A stretch of 64,000 bases of DNA from an uncultured Flavobacteriales bacterium (GCA_943788725.1 CALSRJ010000006.1:1-64000); one strand, 5' to 3'; shown: positions 25,004 to 37,563, counted from the stretch's first letter. The notes: generated by a model from the sequence alone, not told the origin. Program-made: numbers and translations.

Positions 25004-25845
25004 AGCACCGAATACAGGAAGATACATCCTTCAAAAACCAAGATGAACTGGATTTCATCCCACACAGGCTTCATGCTCGCATAGGCAATCGTCACGCATC
25101 CCAGCGCCAATCCAAACGCTATCAACGAGCCAAGGCCCGATCCTGTGAAGAAATACAGCATGAGCATCGAGACCGACCAGGCGGCGATGATAATGTAGCC
25201 AACCAATCGAGCACGAGAAAAACCAAACTCAGTACCCAGCGTTTGGATACCCGCATCTTTGTCGTTCAATATATCCCGCATATCAAAGGGAATTGTAACC
25301 GCTACCAAGAAGAGGAAGCGCTCCGTAAACCGCTGAATAAATGAAGGTTCAAACAAAGCCTGCATGCCCATTTGCTCGAAAACTGGAAATGCCAAGGTAA
25401 TGTAAGATACGACCAAGGCAATGATCAACGGCTTGGTAAGGGGAATGTCGCGGAATCTCCTCCAGCCATTTTGAGAAGGAAGAATGGGTATGGTATAACC
25501 GACGGAGATCAGTCCAGCAGGAACCAGCCACACCACTGTATCTGCATTAAAATTGGGCAAAAGCAACATCAGTCCAAACACGGCAAAACTCATGGCGTAT
25601 TTCATGGATTGAGCATGCTTCAGCACCCATTGATGGCGTTCTGCCAATTGCTGCACAGGGATGAAGTCAATCTTGTACAATCGGTGAAATGTGTACAGCA
25701 CAAAGCTTCCCAGAAAAACGCTGGCCGGAACATACCAACGGAAGGCCAAGTAATCGACCAAAAAAAAGGAGGAACAGGTCAGCGAAGAGAGGACCGTCGC
25801 TACCAAAAGGTTAGCATAAACGAAGCTTTTCAGCATCGTCCACAC
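24952..25845 (-). CDS. UbiA-like prenyltransferase family membrane protein
   Basis: 297 residues, with about eight membrane segments. The second Asp-rich motif of UbiA enzymes is present (FDMRDILNDKDAG). The first motif, NDxxDxxxD, is not found; the equivalent loop reads YTFHRLYKID. The start is GTG at 25845, whose G overlaps the stop of the upstream gene, or ATG at 25836. UbiA proteins attach polyprenyl chains to aromatic rings in quinone, haem or lipid pathways. With one motif altered, catalysis by the classical mechanism is uncertain. It converges on and overlaps the methyltransferase gene by 52 bases. Confidence 0.75.
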   Translation of the reverse strand: MWTMLKSFVYANLLVATVLSSLTCSSFFLVDYLAFRWYVPASVFLGSFVLYTFHRLYKIDFIPVQQLAERHQWVLKHAQSMKYAMSFAVFGLMLLLPNFNADTVVWLVPAGLISVGYTIPILPSQNGWRRFRDIPLTKPLIIALVVSYITLAFPVFEQMGMQALFEPSFIQRFTERFLFLVAVTIPFDMRDILNDKDAGIQTLGTEFGFSRARLVGYIIIAAWSVSMLMLYFFTGSGLGSLIAFGLALGCVTIAYASMKPVWDEIQFILVFEGCIFLYSVLYALGAIDQVTAWIHPL

Positions 25846-26477
25846 TATTTATCAGATTCCAAGTAAACCTTGAGCGCGAAGCCAGCCGCGGTACCTATCA
25901 TTCCAGCCGCGAGTGACTTAAACAAGCGCTTATTCCTGGCGACGCGTTCAAATCCTAATACATAGGCCGGTTCGGTGATCAGGTCAGATGATTCAATGCG
26001 ATCTTTTGGGATCTTGTATTTAGGAATGCCCGTCGCTACCAAGTAGGCAAAAGGGACGGCAAATGGCAAGGGCGTCGGCACCAAAACATAACTAAGTCCA
26101 GCGGTCAACGGTACGCCAACGAGTAAGCTCCAATTGCCTCTGTAGTGTCGCATTGCATCCTGTTCTCCTTTGATATAGAAGCGCATTTCATCCACGCTGA
26201 AGTAATTTCCCACGGCTGTGTCCATGTAATAAATCACCTTCTCCTCGCCGCTTGGACCATTGATTGAAAAGACGCGCTCCAGGTCCAATTTCTTCGACTT
26301 GGATTTACCGCTTCGCTTGAAGTGGTCGTAATAAAGATAAACACTGTCTTGCCCTGTAACCTTCCCTTGGATGACGCTTCCAGACATCATCATAATCTCC
26401 TGATCTGCTTGGGCTTTCGCAGCCAAGGAGATGAAGATGAAGATGAAGAGGATTAGGGTTATTCCAAACCGGATCAT
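25845..26477 (-). CDS. Secreted or membrane-associated protein of unknown function
   Basis: 210 residues. The N-terminal hydrophobic stretch (GITLILFIFIFISLAAKAQA) is a signal peptide. The next part (SGSVIQGKVTGQDSVYLYY) resembles the short beta-rich repeats seen in Bacteroidota envelope proteins that read out NG/GxVxGK motifs. A central hydrophobic segment (LLVGVPLTAGLSYVLVPTPL) and a C-terminal one (SLAAGMIGTAAGFALKVYL) may span the membrane. It overlaps the UbiA-like gene start by one base, so these two are an operon. The divergent gene is gcvP. No family name can be given. Confidence 0.6.
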   Translation of the reverse strand: MIRFGITLILFIFIFISLAAKAQADQEIMMMSGSVIQGKVTGQDSVYLYYDHFKRSGKSKSKKLDLERVFSINGPSGEEKVIYYMDTAVGNYFSVDEMRFYIKGEQDAMRHYRGNWSLLVGVPLTAGLSYVLVPTPLPFAVPFAYLVATGIPKYKIPKDRIESSDLITEPAYVLGFERVARNKRLFKSLAAGMIGTAAGFALKVYLESDK

Positions 26478-26567
26478 AATGCAAACATGACAAAATTAAA
26501 CCTATGCCCGTCGAAACTTCGCGATCGATATCGTGTTTATGCATGCTATAAACAGCAGTCCAGAAAG

Positions 26568-26575
26568 TATATTTG
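26568..26575 (+). promoter_or_regulatory. -7 box of gcvP
   Basis: TATATTTG followed by CACC. It overlaps the TTG of a longer possible frame at 26573 and lies 21 bases before the ATG at 26597, supporting that ATG. Confidence 0.65.
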
Positions 26576-26596
26576 CACCCCTTTTACAGCATTGAT

Positions 26597-29491
<2,895 letters not shown>

Positions 29492-29515
29492 ATAATTTTA
29501 ACTGCTCATCTTCGT

Positions 29516-29523
29516 TACATTTG
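29516..29523 (+). promoter_or_regulatory. -7 box before the 1028-residue secreted protein
   Basis: TACATTTG ends 14 bases before the ATG at 29538, matching TAnnTTTG. Confidence 0.5.
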
Positions 29524-29537
29524 GTCACTGACCGCGT

Positions 29538-32500
29538 ATGAAGCACGTACTACTTTTCATCTTTAGCGTTTTCGCTTTGGCGTCTTTTGCCCAGCGCCTT
29601 GAGCTCAGCAACGATGCTCGGACACCTGCAGCGCGATACGATGAAAACCTGCCTAGTGGAGTACTCTTCTACGAAGGCTTTGAGAATTCGACGATACCCG
29701 CACTTCCTTCTGGATGGAGTGCATTCGGAGTGAGCGATGAACCTTTCATTACTGGCACAGCAGGCAATGCTCCCGGCCAGGCAAATGCCAATGGGTTTTG
29801 GGATGTTCCCTTGCATGGAATATTTGCCCTGACCAACGACGATATCTGCAACTGCGACAAATCACAGGAAAGGCTCCGTTCGCGAGCATTTGATCTTGTC
29901 GGACTTCAAAACATCGAATTGCAGTTCAGCGCCTACCAAGATGGCAGCGCCGGTCAATCTGCAACGGTCGAGATCAGCACGTCCGATCTTCCTTGGACAA
30001 GTTTGTATGCTATCCCACCTTCATCGAATTGGAAAACACACCGCATTGAAATTCCAAATGCATTTCTCCAGGAAGGCTTCAAGTTTCGATTTCGCTATGA
30101 CGACAACGGCAACTATGCCTCTGGGCTTGCGGTGGATGACATCTACCTGTATCGCGATGATGCTGCGCGTTTTGCCCTAGAGTCCTTTTACTCAATTGAT
30201 GGAGATGCCTTGGGTTCAGGGCAATTTTACGAACAGATTCCTGTGAGCCAAGCGCGCGAAGCCCGACTCATTTTCGGCGCAACCGTTGCAAACGATGCAG
30301 ACCAACGTAAGAATGCACAACTCGCCGTTGACGTGCAAGGTCCAGTTGTCTTTGGAGACACGACTGCCAGTTGGCATCTGGTTGCGAACAATACGCGTTT
30401 GATTCGCTTCGATGAAAACCGGCGTTTTACCCCCCATCTTTCTGGAACATATAACCTCGCTGCTGCCATCTTAACCGATTCAGGAGACAGCGACTTGAGT
30501 GATAACTACCACATGGCTTCGTTCACTGTGGGTGATACATTGTACCAAAGAACGGCCAACTCAGGCAGCAACACTGCTGGCGTATGGCTGGAGCAGCAGG
30601 GTGATCGATATGGGAGTGTTTACCATATGTTTAAGGGAGATACTGTCGACGCTGTCTATGTTCGGATTCATCCTTCTACACATGCCGGAGCACGCTTCAG
30701 GGTGAAAATTTTCAGCTTTGACACCTTGACTTCGTCCAGTTTTAGCTCTTCTCCTATCGCGGTGGCATCCGGCGACATCGGCACATCAATGCGGATTCCG
30801 CTAACTACTCATGTGAGCCGGGGAAAGCAATTATTGGTGATCGAAAAAGAATCGGGTAGCGAACGCTTGGTGATTGGAGCAGACCCAAGCCAGGAGGCCC
30901 TAGAAGGAAACGCACTCACCCGCAAAGCAGGCCAAGATTGGAAATCATTTTCACTCTTCCCTCAGACGGCACTGGTGCTTTCAGCGATTGACACAGCCTG
31001 TCCAGGCTATATCACATCCACGATCACGGACGAAACTTGTCTGGACGAAGATGACGGAATGATCAGCACAGAGGTATTCGGCGCCAACATTCCATTTACC
31101 TACAATTGGTCAAACGGAGCAGGAAACGTAAGTTCAATCGAGGACCTTGCACCTGGCTTTTACGACCTCTTCGTAATCGACGCACAAAACTGCATCTACG
31201 AAAAGAATTTTGAAATCCACGCAGCAGAAGCAGTCGTGTTCAATCCAATCCTCACACTTGACTCATGTGCGCGTTCCACTGGGGTCATCGACTTGAATAT
31301 TTCGGGTGGTGATGAACCTTTCTCTCTGACCTGGAATGGAAAAGCAGGCTCCACGATGGAGTCTGAGCTGTCGATGGGCAACTACGCCATTCAGCTTTCC
31401 GACGAGAACGGTTGCCAGGCATCAACGAATGTTTCACTCGGAGGTACAGAAGATATCGGAATCGTTTTTCTGGTGGATAACTCGGATTGCTTGGATTCGA
31501 ATGGCTCGATTGAAGTCACCCCATTTGGCACCGCTCCTTTCAGTTATGCATGGTCAAACGGCGATTCTGCCGCACTCGTCTCAAGTCTCTTTGCCGGCAT
31601 CTATCATGTCACCCTCACCGACTCCGTCGGCTGCACCACCAGCTCAACCACTTGGGTAAACGATGTCAACGGCCCTTCCACTTCGGTTTCAAGCATCAGT
31701 GATGTGGGGTGTTTTGGTCAGGCAGATGGATCTGTATCCCTAACAACAGGCGGGGGACTTCCGCCCTATATCTATAGTTGGAGCAATGGCGCGACCATCG
31801 AAGACCTCACGGGCCTTGAACCCGGCACATACACACTCACGGTATCGGACACCGCCGGCTGTCGCTCCTTTCGTTCGGTTGAGATTCAAAACGACGCCCT
31901 ACCCTTGATTGTTGATTTCAATGCAAGGGGTAATTATTGCTTTTCTGATAGTTCTGGCATTTTAGAAACGATGATCACTGGTGGCGTTGCGCCCTATTCT
32001 ATGAACTGGTCAACGGGTGCTTCCGCAACCGAGATTACAGATTTATCCGCGGGCACCTATAACTACACCATCACAGATGGCAACGGCTGCACATCCTCTG
32101 ACAGCGTTGAGGTAAGTAACGGTACGTTCTTCGCGGCGCAGATTGATTCGATTTTTTGGGATACGGTGGCTAATTTCTTGGATGAAAATAAAATTTATGT
32201 GCACTCCGTAGGAGGAGTAGCACCCATCTCTTATTTGTGGAACGACAGCATCCCAGGAAAGGACCTCATCAATGTTCCCACAGGGTCATACACGTTGAAG
32301 GCAACGGACCAATTGGGCTGTAGCATCACATTGAATTACCTTTTACAAAATGGACCTAGCGGCCTGAAATCCTCTCCACAAACTCTGTCCTTAAAGCTCT
32401 TCCCCAACCCAATCCAAGCAGGACAAAGCTTACAGTTTGAGTCCTCAAGTCAAGTACAGCTCATCGTGATTCGAGACATCACGGGGCAAGTCGTTGGCGA

Positions 32501-32624
32501 ACTACGTGAGGTAAACGCCTCTTCGGGTAGCTTTAACCTTACCTCCCTTCCATCCGGCATTTACTTGGTCGAATTTTCGACCCAGAATGCACTATTGACG
32601 GAAAGAATCTGCCTTTTCCAGTAA
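29538..32624 (+). CDS. Secreted multidomain protein with choice-of-anchor J, SprB-like repeats and type A T9SS tail
   Basis: 1028 residues. Signal peptide about 1-18 (ending ASFAQ). Residues about 40-215 form a choice-of-anchor J/jelly-roll-like domain (VLFYEGFENSTIPALPSGW ... GLAVDDIYLY). A middle region of about 280 residues is unassigned. From about 495 to 925 run SprB-type repeats with WSNGA/WSTGAS, LxPGTYxLTVxD and xGC motifs. The C-terminal ~80 residues are a type A T9SS sorting domain (LKLFPNPIQAGQSLQF ... LPSGIYLVEFS). It is therefore exported across the outer membrane by T9SS and probably retained on the surface. The function is likely adhesion or matrix. It is followed by another type A substrate. 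Confidence 0.85.
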   Translation: MKHVLLFIFSVFALASFAQRLELSNDARTPAARYDENLPSGVLFYEGFENSTIPALPSGWSAFGVSDEPFITGTAGNAPGQANANGFWDVPLHGIFALTNDDICNCDKSQERLRSRAFDLVGLQNIELQFSAYQDGSAGQSATVEISTSDLPWTSLYAIPPSSNWKTHRIEIPNAFLQEGFKFRFRYDDNGNYASGLAVDDIYLYRDDAARFALESFYSIDGDALGSGQFYEQIPVSQAREARLIFGATVANDADQRKNAQLAVDVQGPVVFGDTTASWHLVANNTRLIRFDENRRFTPHLSGTYNLAAAILTDSGDSDLSDNYHMASFTVGDTLYQRTANSGSNTAGVWLEQQGDRYGSVYHMFKGDTVDAVYVRIHPSTHAGARFRVKIFSFDTLTSSSFSSSPIAVASGDIGTSMRIPLTTHVSRGKQLLVIEKESGSERLVIGADPSQEALEGNALTRKAGQDWKSFSLFPQTALVLSAIDTACPGYITSTITDETCLDEDDGMISTEVFGANIPFTYNWSNGAGNVSSIEDLAPGFYDLFVIDAQNCIYEKNFEIHAAEAVVFNPILTLDSCARSTGVIDLNISGGDEPFSLTWNGKAGSTMESELSMGNYAIQLSDENGCQASTNVSLGGTEDIGIVFLVDNSDCLDSNGSIEVTPFGTAPFSYAWSNGDSAALVSSLFAGIYHVTLTDSVGCTTSSTTWVNDVNGPSTSVSSISDVGCFGQADGSVSLTTGGGLPPYIYSWSNGATIEDLTGLEPGTYTLTVSDTAGCRSFRSVEIQNDALPLIVDFNARGNYCFSDSSGILETMITGGVAPYSMNWSTGASATEITDLSAGTYNYTITDGNGCTSSDSVEVSNGTFFAAQIDSIFWDTVANFLDENKIYVHSVGGVAPISYLWNDSIPGKDLINVPTGSYTLKATDQLGCSITLNYLLQNGPSGLKSSPQTLSLKLFPNPIQAGQSLQFESSSQVQLIVIRDITGQVVGELREVNASSGSFNLTSLPSGIYLVEFSTQNALLTERICLFQ

Positions 32625-32643
32625 AAGTCACAAACTCTTGTAC

Positions 32644-32651
32644 TAATTTTG
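32644..32651 (+). promoter_or_regulatory. Possible -7 box before the 728-residue T9SS substrate
   Basis: TAATTTTG fits TAnnTTTG. It lies 71 bases before the ATG at 32723, which would leave a fairly long leader. Confidence 0.35.
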
Positions 32652-32722
32652 GAGTCTTATGGGTGTCTCAAATCCTAGGTATTGGGTTTGATAAATCAAT
32701 TTCGAACATTAAATCATTTACA

Positions 32723-34909
32723 ATGAAGTACAGAATTTTACTTTTTAGCTCTCTGTTGGCTTCAGCGACCGTCTTCGCGCAGGTACCTGCAAAGCAATTG
32801 ACGATCAAGGCTGAGACCGATATGCAACTCAAGCAGGCGACAACGCCAGTGCTTGCAAACGAAGGAATGGATCTTCGTCTAACAGAAGACGAGGGACCGA
32901 TTCTATTCTCTGAAGATTTTTCTAATGGTGCAGGTCAATGGACCAACGCATCTCAGAACTCAAGTGCTGCCGTCTGGGAATACCGCGGTACGAGCACGAC
33001 TCCTTCCAATTCAACTGGTTCTCAAGGAGCTTATGCTGGCACGTCTACTCCAATCGCGTCCCCGACAACAGCTAATGGTTTCATGATTTTTGATTCGGAT
33101 TACTACGACAATGGAGGAACCGCTGGAAACTTTGGTGGTGGCCCAATGCCAGCTCCGCACGACGCTGCGCTTACTTCTCCTGATATCGATTGTTCAGGTG
33201 AGTCAGGTGTATTGGTTACTTTCTACTCTTATTTCCGTCACTACGATGCGAATGGATTGGTTATCGTAACCAACGACAACTTTACCACAGCGGACACCGT
33301 TTGGAATGGATCTGACTTTTACGATGTAAACAGTGCAAGTGCATCTGACGATTTTGTAAAGTTGAACATCTCTGATGTTGCTGCAGGTTCTTCTACCGTT
33401 AAAATTCGATTCGTATTCAACGGACAAGGAAACACGACTCCAACAGGCTACTACTTCTGGCAAATTGACGACATCGCCGTTGTGGGTGCTGCCGATTTTG
33501 ACCTGAGTCTAGATGAAACATTCTTCCGTGGCGCAGGTAGCTCAAACAAGAGCTTCATGTATACCAACTATTACAATCAGCTTCCAGCGAAGCAAGCGGC
33601 CGCTACTTCTTTCAAGTACGGTGCTGCAATCACGAATTCATCTGACGCAACTATGTCAAATGTTGTAGTGGAGGCTAACGTTTCTGGAAGTGGTACTTTT
33701 TCAGGCGCTACGACTCCTGCTACTTATTCCACATTTGGTGAAGTAGATACAGTAACCGTAACTACATCTTACTCTCCAACTGCAGAAGGAAACTATGTGG
33801 TTGACTTCAGTGTTGCAGGAGATTCAGCAGATGATTACCCAGCCGATAACAACCTTGAAAAAGACTTCAATGTAACCGAGCGTACTTTTGCTTGGGACAA
33901 CGGCGAAGTTGATAATGCTTGGTCCTGGTCTAACGGTACACAGTCTATTTTCCAAATTTTCGATTTTGAAACGGCTGACACGATCTCTGCGATCGAATTC
34001 GGTATCTGGTCTTCAGCGACTTTTGATTCTGAAGATGGATCGGTTGTAGAGGTAGGTATTTGGGAAGTTGCTTGGGAAGATGATTCTTCTAATGTTCAAC
34101 TTGGAACACCTTTAGTATCTCCTATCTTCCGAATTATGACTGCTGATGAGTACATCACAGCGAGTACTACATCTCCAAACTTGATCCGTGCTGCGTTTGA
34201 CGCACCTGTAGCTGTCCCAGCTGGACAGTACATCGTAGGGTACAAGTACGCAAGTGGTAAGATCAGAACAGCAGCAAGTGACATCCCTTCGGTTATTTCG
34301 ACTTGGGTTGATGCTGACAGCGATGGTTCTATTGATGGATGGACCGACATTTGTCCACTTATCGAGATTGAAACTTGGTCTCAAGACATTTGTGCTAGCT
34401 CAAACCTTATCGTTGACGCAGACATCATTTGCAACAACGCAGAGTGGACCGCTGACATCGATGCTTCTGTATTCAACGGAACCGAGCCTTACGCTTACGA
34501 GTGGAGCACAGGTTCAACGGATGAAGACATCACTGTTGACGAGGAAGGTACATTCACACTTACTGTAAAAGATGCTAACTTCTGTGAAGCTAGCGCTACG
34601 TTCCCAGTTGCCAATGGCGACATCAACTGCAACCTTTCTACAGGTGTTTTGAACGGAGCTTCTTTCAGCTTCACCGTACTTCCTAACCCAAACAACGGTG
34701 TGTTCAACATCGCGTTTGAAGCGGCGAAGTCTGAGTCAGTAAATGTTGAGATCCAATCACTCAAGGGTGATGTGGTTTACACAGCAGCTATGAACATTGC
34801 AAACGGAACTACTAAGAGCATCAACCTCAATGGTCTTGCTTCAGGTGTATACGTAATGCAAGTTTCTAACGCAACTGGCACTACATTCGAAAAGATCATC
34901 ATCGAGTAA
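32723..34909 (+). CDS. Secreted T9SS type A substrate with choice-of-anchor J-like domain
   Basis: 728 residues from the ATG at 32723, giving a clean signal peptide (MKYRILLFSSLLASATVFAQ). A GTG at 32663 would add 20 residues with no signal character. Residues about 60-250 are jelly-roll-like (ILFSEDFSNGAGQW ... YFWQIDDIAVVG). The middle part is beta-rich and Ser/Thr-rich. Near the end is one SprB-like unit (AYEWSTGSTDEDITVDEEG), then a type A T9SS sorting domain (VLPNPNNGVFNIAFE ... LASGVYVMQVSN). Codon choice is more biased toward CGT, GGT and AAC than in neighbouring genes, by eye, which could reflect high expression. A strong terminator follows. Confidence 0.85.
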   Translation: MKYRILLFSSLLASATVFAQVPAKQLTIKAETDMQLKQATTPVLANEGMDLRLTEDEGPILFSEDFSNGAGQWTNASQNSSAAVWEYRGTSTTPSNSTGSQGAYAGTSTPIASPTTANGFMIFDSDYYDNGGTAGNFGGGPMPAPHDAALTSPDIDCSGESGVLVTFYSYFRHYDANGLVIVTNDNFTTADTVWNGSDFYDVNSASASDDFVKLNISDVAAGSSTVKIRFVFNGQGNTTPTGYYFWQIDDIAVVGAADFDLSLDETFFRGAGSSNKSFMYTNYYNQLPAKQAAATSFKYGAAITNSSDATMSNVVVEANVSGSGTFSGATTPATYSTFGEVDTVTVTTSYSPTAEGNYVVDFSVAGDSADDYPADNNLEKDFNVTERTFAWDNGEVDNAWSWSNGTQSIFQIFDFETADTISAIEFGIWSSATFDSEDGSVVEVGIWEVAWEDDSSNVQLGTPLVSPIFRIMTADEYITASTTSPNLIRAAFDAPVAVPAGQYIVGYKYASGKIRTAASDIPSVISTWVDADSDGSIDGWTDICPLIEIETWSQDICASSNLIVDADIICNNAEWTADIDASVFNGTEPYAYEWSTGSTDEDITVDEEGTFTLTVKDANFCEASATFPVANGDINCNLSTGVLNGASFSFTVLPNPNNGVFNIAFEAAKSESVNVEIQSLKGDVVYTAAMNIANGTTKSINLNGLASGVYVMQVSNATGTTFEKIIIE

Positions 34910-34929
34910 GCTCGACGATCAATCATAGA

Positions 34930-34957
34930 AAAGCCCCGCATGTGCGGGGCTTTTTTT
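34930..34957 (+). terminator. Rho-independent terminator
   Basis: AAGCCCCGCA-TG-TGCGGGGCTT stem followed by T7, between convergent genes. The A-run on its left side could let it serve both strands. Confidence 0.85.
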
Positions 34958-34978
34958 ATGCCTTATGCTTTTCCAGCA

Positions 34979-36484
34979 TCAGAACAACGCTGAACCCGTC
35001 ATCTCGGATGGCTGTTCCACCTCTATGAGCTTGAGCACGCTTGGAGCAACGTCTGCGAGGATCCCTGACTTCACCTCCTTCACTTGATCCGAGATCACCA
35101 CACAAGGGACTGGGTTTGTCGTGTGTGCTGTGTGCGGAGTGCCATTAGCTAAAAACGCGATGTCCGCATTGCCATGGTCCGCAATGATGATGAAGTCGTA
35201 GCCTTTCGCCCTTCCAGCTTCTACCACTTGGCGTAGACAATCATCTGTGGTTTCCACCGCTTTGATGATGGCGTCATACACTCCCGTATGCCCAACCATA
35301 TCCGCATTGGCAAAGTTCAGGCATATAAAATCAGGCGCAGCATTCTCTATCGATTGGATGACCCGCTTGGTCACCTCTGGCGCGCTCATCTCCGGTTGCA
35401 AGTCATAGGTCGCGACCTTAGGAGAGCTCACCATCGCCCTTGATTCGCCTTCAAATGCTTCTTCCCGCCCCCCAGAAAAAAAGAAGGTAACATGCGGATA
35501 CTTTTCCGTTTCGGCAATCCTCAATTGGGTCTTTCCATGATCTGAGAGCACCTCACCGATCGTATTTTTCAAATTGTCTTTTTCAAAAATGACATGGACG
35601 TTCTGAAATTTTTCGTCGTAACGGGTCATCGTTACGTAATGCAAGGGCAAGGTGCGCATGTTCCATTCAGCAAAATTCTCTTGCGTTAGCGCGGTGGTAA
35701 GCTGCCTGCATCGGTCCGTTCTGAAATTGAAGCAAATGACCACGTCTCCCGTCTTCACGCGACCTCTGCGATCCGCAATGATTTGTGAAGTGAAGAATTC
35801 ATCGGTGATGTTCTCCTCGTAAAAGTTCATGCAGCTTTGATAAAAATCATCCGTCGCATCGCCCACACCATGGACTAAGAGATCGTAGGCCAGCTTGATG
35901 CGTTCCCATCGCTTATCTCTATCCATCGCATAGTAGCGTCCGATCATTGAAACGAGTCGAGCGGACTTCCCTTCGAGGTGCGTCTCTAATCGTTTGATGC
36001 AGTCGCCTGCGTTCTTGGGGGCAGTATCCCGGCCATCTGTAAATGCATGAATGAAGACGTTCTCAAGCCCAGCATGATCCATAATGTCCACAAGGGCGTG
36101 CAAGTGTTCTTGATGGCTGTGCACACCGCCCTCGCTTACCAAGCCCATCAAATGAACAGAGACACCTTGGCTCTTGGCGTGTTGAATCGCTTCTTGGAGC
36201 GTCTGATTCGATGCCATTTCTCCCGTTTTAACCGCTAGATTGACCTTCACTAAGTCTTGGTACACAATGCGGCCGGCGCCGATGTTCAGGTGGCCTACCT
36301 CACTGTTTCCCATTTGTCCCTCTGGCAAGCCTACGTTTTCGCCGTACGTTTTCAAGGTGCTGTGCGGAGCACTTTGCATCAACCCATCAAAGAAGGGCGT
36401 ATTCGCAGTTGCCACAGCGTCCGCTTTCGTTCCATCTCCCAATCCCCAGCCATCCAATATGACCAATGCTGCTTTCTTGCTCAT
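34979..36484 (-). CDS. gpmI: 2,3-bisphosphoglycerate-independent phosphoglycerate mutase
   Basis: 501 residues, the family norm. It interconverts 3- and 2-phosphoglycerate with two Mn ions. Visible: LVILDGWG with the first metal Asp, the phosphoserine site GNSEVGH with Ser near residue 61, DGRDT, the metal-binding ADHGNAD and HTTNPVP near the C-terminus. Complete. The ATG overlaps the histidine kinase stop (ATGA), so it is the second gene of an operon with the kinase, an unusual partner for a glycolytic enzyme. Confidence 0.96.
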   Translation of the reverse strand: MSKKAALVILDGWGLGDGTKADAVATANTPFFDGLMQSAPHSTLKTYGENVGLPEGQMGNSEVGHLNIGAGRIVYQDLVKVNLAVKTGEMASNQTLQEAIQHAKSQGVSVHLMGLVSEGGVHSHQEHLHALVDIMDHAGLENVFIHAFTDGRDTAPKNAGDCIKRLETHLEGKSARLVSMIGRYYAMDRDKRWERIKLAYDLLVHGVGDATDDFYQSCMNFYEENITDEFFTSQIIADRRGRVKTGDVVICFNFRTDRCRQLTTALTQENFAEWNMRTLPLHYVTMTRYDEKFQNVHVIFEKDNLKNTIGEVLSDHGKTQLRIAETEKYPHVTFFFSGGREEAFEGESRAMVSSPKVATYDLQPEMSAPEVTKRVIQSIENAAPDFICLNFANADMVGHTGVYDAIIKAVETTDDCLRQVVEAGRAKGYDFIIIADHGNADIAFLANGTPHTAHTTNPVPCVVISDQVKEVKSGILADVAPSVLKLIEVEQPSEMTGSALF

Positions 36485-37437
36485 GTGTTCTTCCCCTTGA
36501 ATTCAATCGTAAATATGGATCCTTGCGGCGTATTGTTTGTGACGGTGATCCGCCCATGATGCAGTCGCACCAATTCTTTGACCAGGTAAAGACCCAGTCC
36601 ACTTCCTTTTTGGCTGCGCGTCTCTTCATTTTCGCTCCGATAGAACTTCTTGAAGATGTTGCCCCGCTCGCTCCTAGCAATCCCTTTACCTTCATCAGCC
36701 ACAAATAACTGCACGCCGTCCATCTGCGTTTCATAGCCCACCTTAATCTTGCTGCCGGGAGCATACTTTATGGCATTTTCGATCAAGTTCCCCAATGCCG
36801 ATTCTACAGCGTGCCGGTCAACATTTATTATCAAACCTTCTTGAGTCGCCCATTCCAAGGAACAACTCGCCGTCTGTGCAAGCACAGTATATCGCTTCTT
36901 CATGGTCTCCATCATGTCATGCATGTCTACCGACTCCTTTAGCAGCTCTAACTTTCCGGCATCGAGCCTCGAGGCAATCAATAAATTAGAGACGAGTCCT
37001 TCTAGGCGTTGCGTCGATGACAATGCTCCATCCAAGATGTTTTGCTTTTGTTCACCGCTTACCTCTCTCTTGGCCAAGGTCTGTAGATTGAGTTTTACTG
37101 CAGCGATAGGGGAATTGAACTCGTGGGTAGTGGCCAATAGAAAATTACGCTCCTGCTGCGCAAGCCGTTGTTCTCTCAAGATAAACTTCCGGATGTAAAA
37201 GGCGCCAATAAGCAAAAGCGTCAAGAAAACGCTTCCCTCTCCCATGATCATCCAGATCTTTCCACGCAAGGCATTTGCCGAAGCTGACGCACCCCCTTCT
37301 AGCGCAGAGAGCGCATCGTTGGCTACTATGAGCTCTGCATTCAAATCGTAAATCGAATACCCCCACCAAACAAATTGAGCAACAACGTAACCCAAAAGCA
37401 GGTAAAACAAGACGATCACTTTCGGCCTTCCATCCAT
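36481..37437 (-). CDS. Membrane sensor histidine kinase
   Basis: 318 residues. Two membrane segments flank a short extracytoplasmic loop: about 6-28 (VIVLFYLLLGYVVAQFVWW) and about 70-88. The dimerisation domain carries the phospho-acceptor His in TTHEFNSPIAAVKLN. The ATPase part shows the N box (LIENAIKYAPGSKI), G1 (VADEGKGIA), F box (FKKFYRSENEE) and G2 (GSGLGLYLVKEL). All core motifs are intact. No response regulator is adjacent. It overlaps gpmI by 4 bases. A CAAAGGTA (TACCTTTG on this strand) box lies 4 bases before the ATG. Confidence 0.9.
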   Translation of the reverse strand: MDGRPKVIVLFYLLLGYVVAQFVWWGYSIYDLNAELIVANDALSALEGGASASANALRGKIWMIMGEGSVFLTLLLIGAFYIRKFILREQRLAQQERNFLLATTHEFNSPIAAVKLNLQTLAKREVSGEQKQNILDGALSSTQRLEGLVSNLLIASRLDAGKLELLKESVDMHDMMETMKKRYTVLAQTASCSLEWATQEGLIINVDRHAVESALGNLIENAIKYAPGSKIKVGYETQMDGVQLFVADEGKGIARSERGNIFKKFYRSENEETRSQKGSGLGLYLVKELVRLHHGRITVTNNTPQGSIFTIEFKGKNT

Positions 37438-37441
37438 GCCT

Positions 37442-37449
37442 CAAAGGTA
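37442..37449 (-). promoter_or_regulatory. -7 box of the histidine kinase/gpmI operon
   Basis: TACCTTTG on the minus strand, 4 bases before the ATG at 37437, implying a leaderless or near-leaderless message. Confidence 0.55.
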
Positions 37450-37517
37450 TCCTTACCTATGGAAATTAGAGGCATTACACCTTCCAAGTTGGATCAAAAG
37501 CAACACATGAAAGACCA

Positions 37518-37539
37518 CTTTTAATGTGGGGTGCGGGAG
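37518..37539. repeat. Direct repeat of the tRNA-Phe 3' end and flank
   Basis: 22 bases matching 37652-37673 at 21 positions (one G/T difference). It includes 10 or so bases of the acceptor stem plus the flanking TTTTAATGTG. Offset 134 bases. Confidence 0.7.
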
Positions 37540-37544
37540 ACGGC

Positions 37545-37563
37545 AACGCTCCGGTGGAGCGTT
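37545..37563. other. GC-rich hairpin in the gpmI-operon/tRNA intergenic region
   Basis: AACGCTCC-GGT-GGAGCGTT, a perfect 8-base stem. There is no T-run on either side, so a terminator is not certain. The rest of 37450-37627 has no recognisable gene. Confidence 0.4.
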
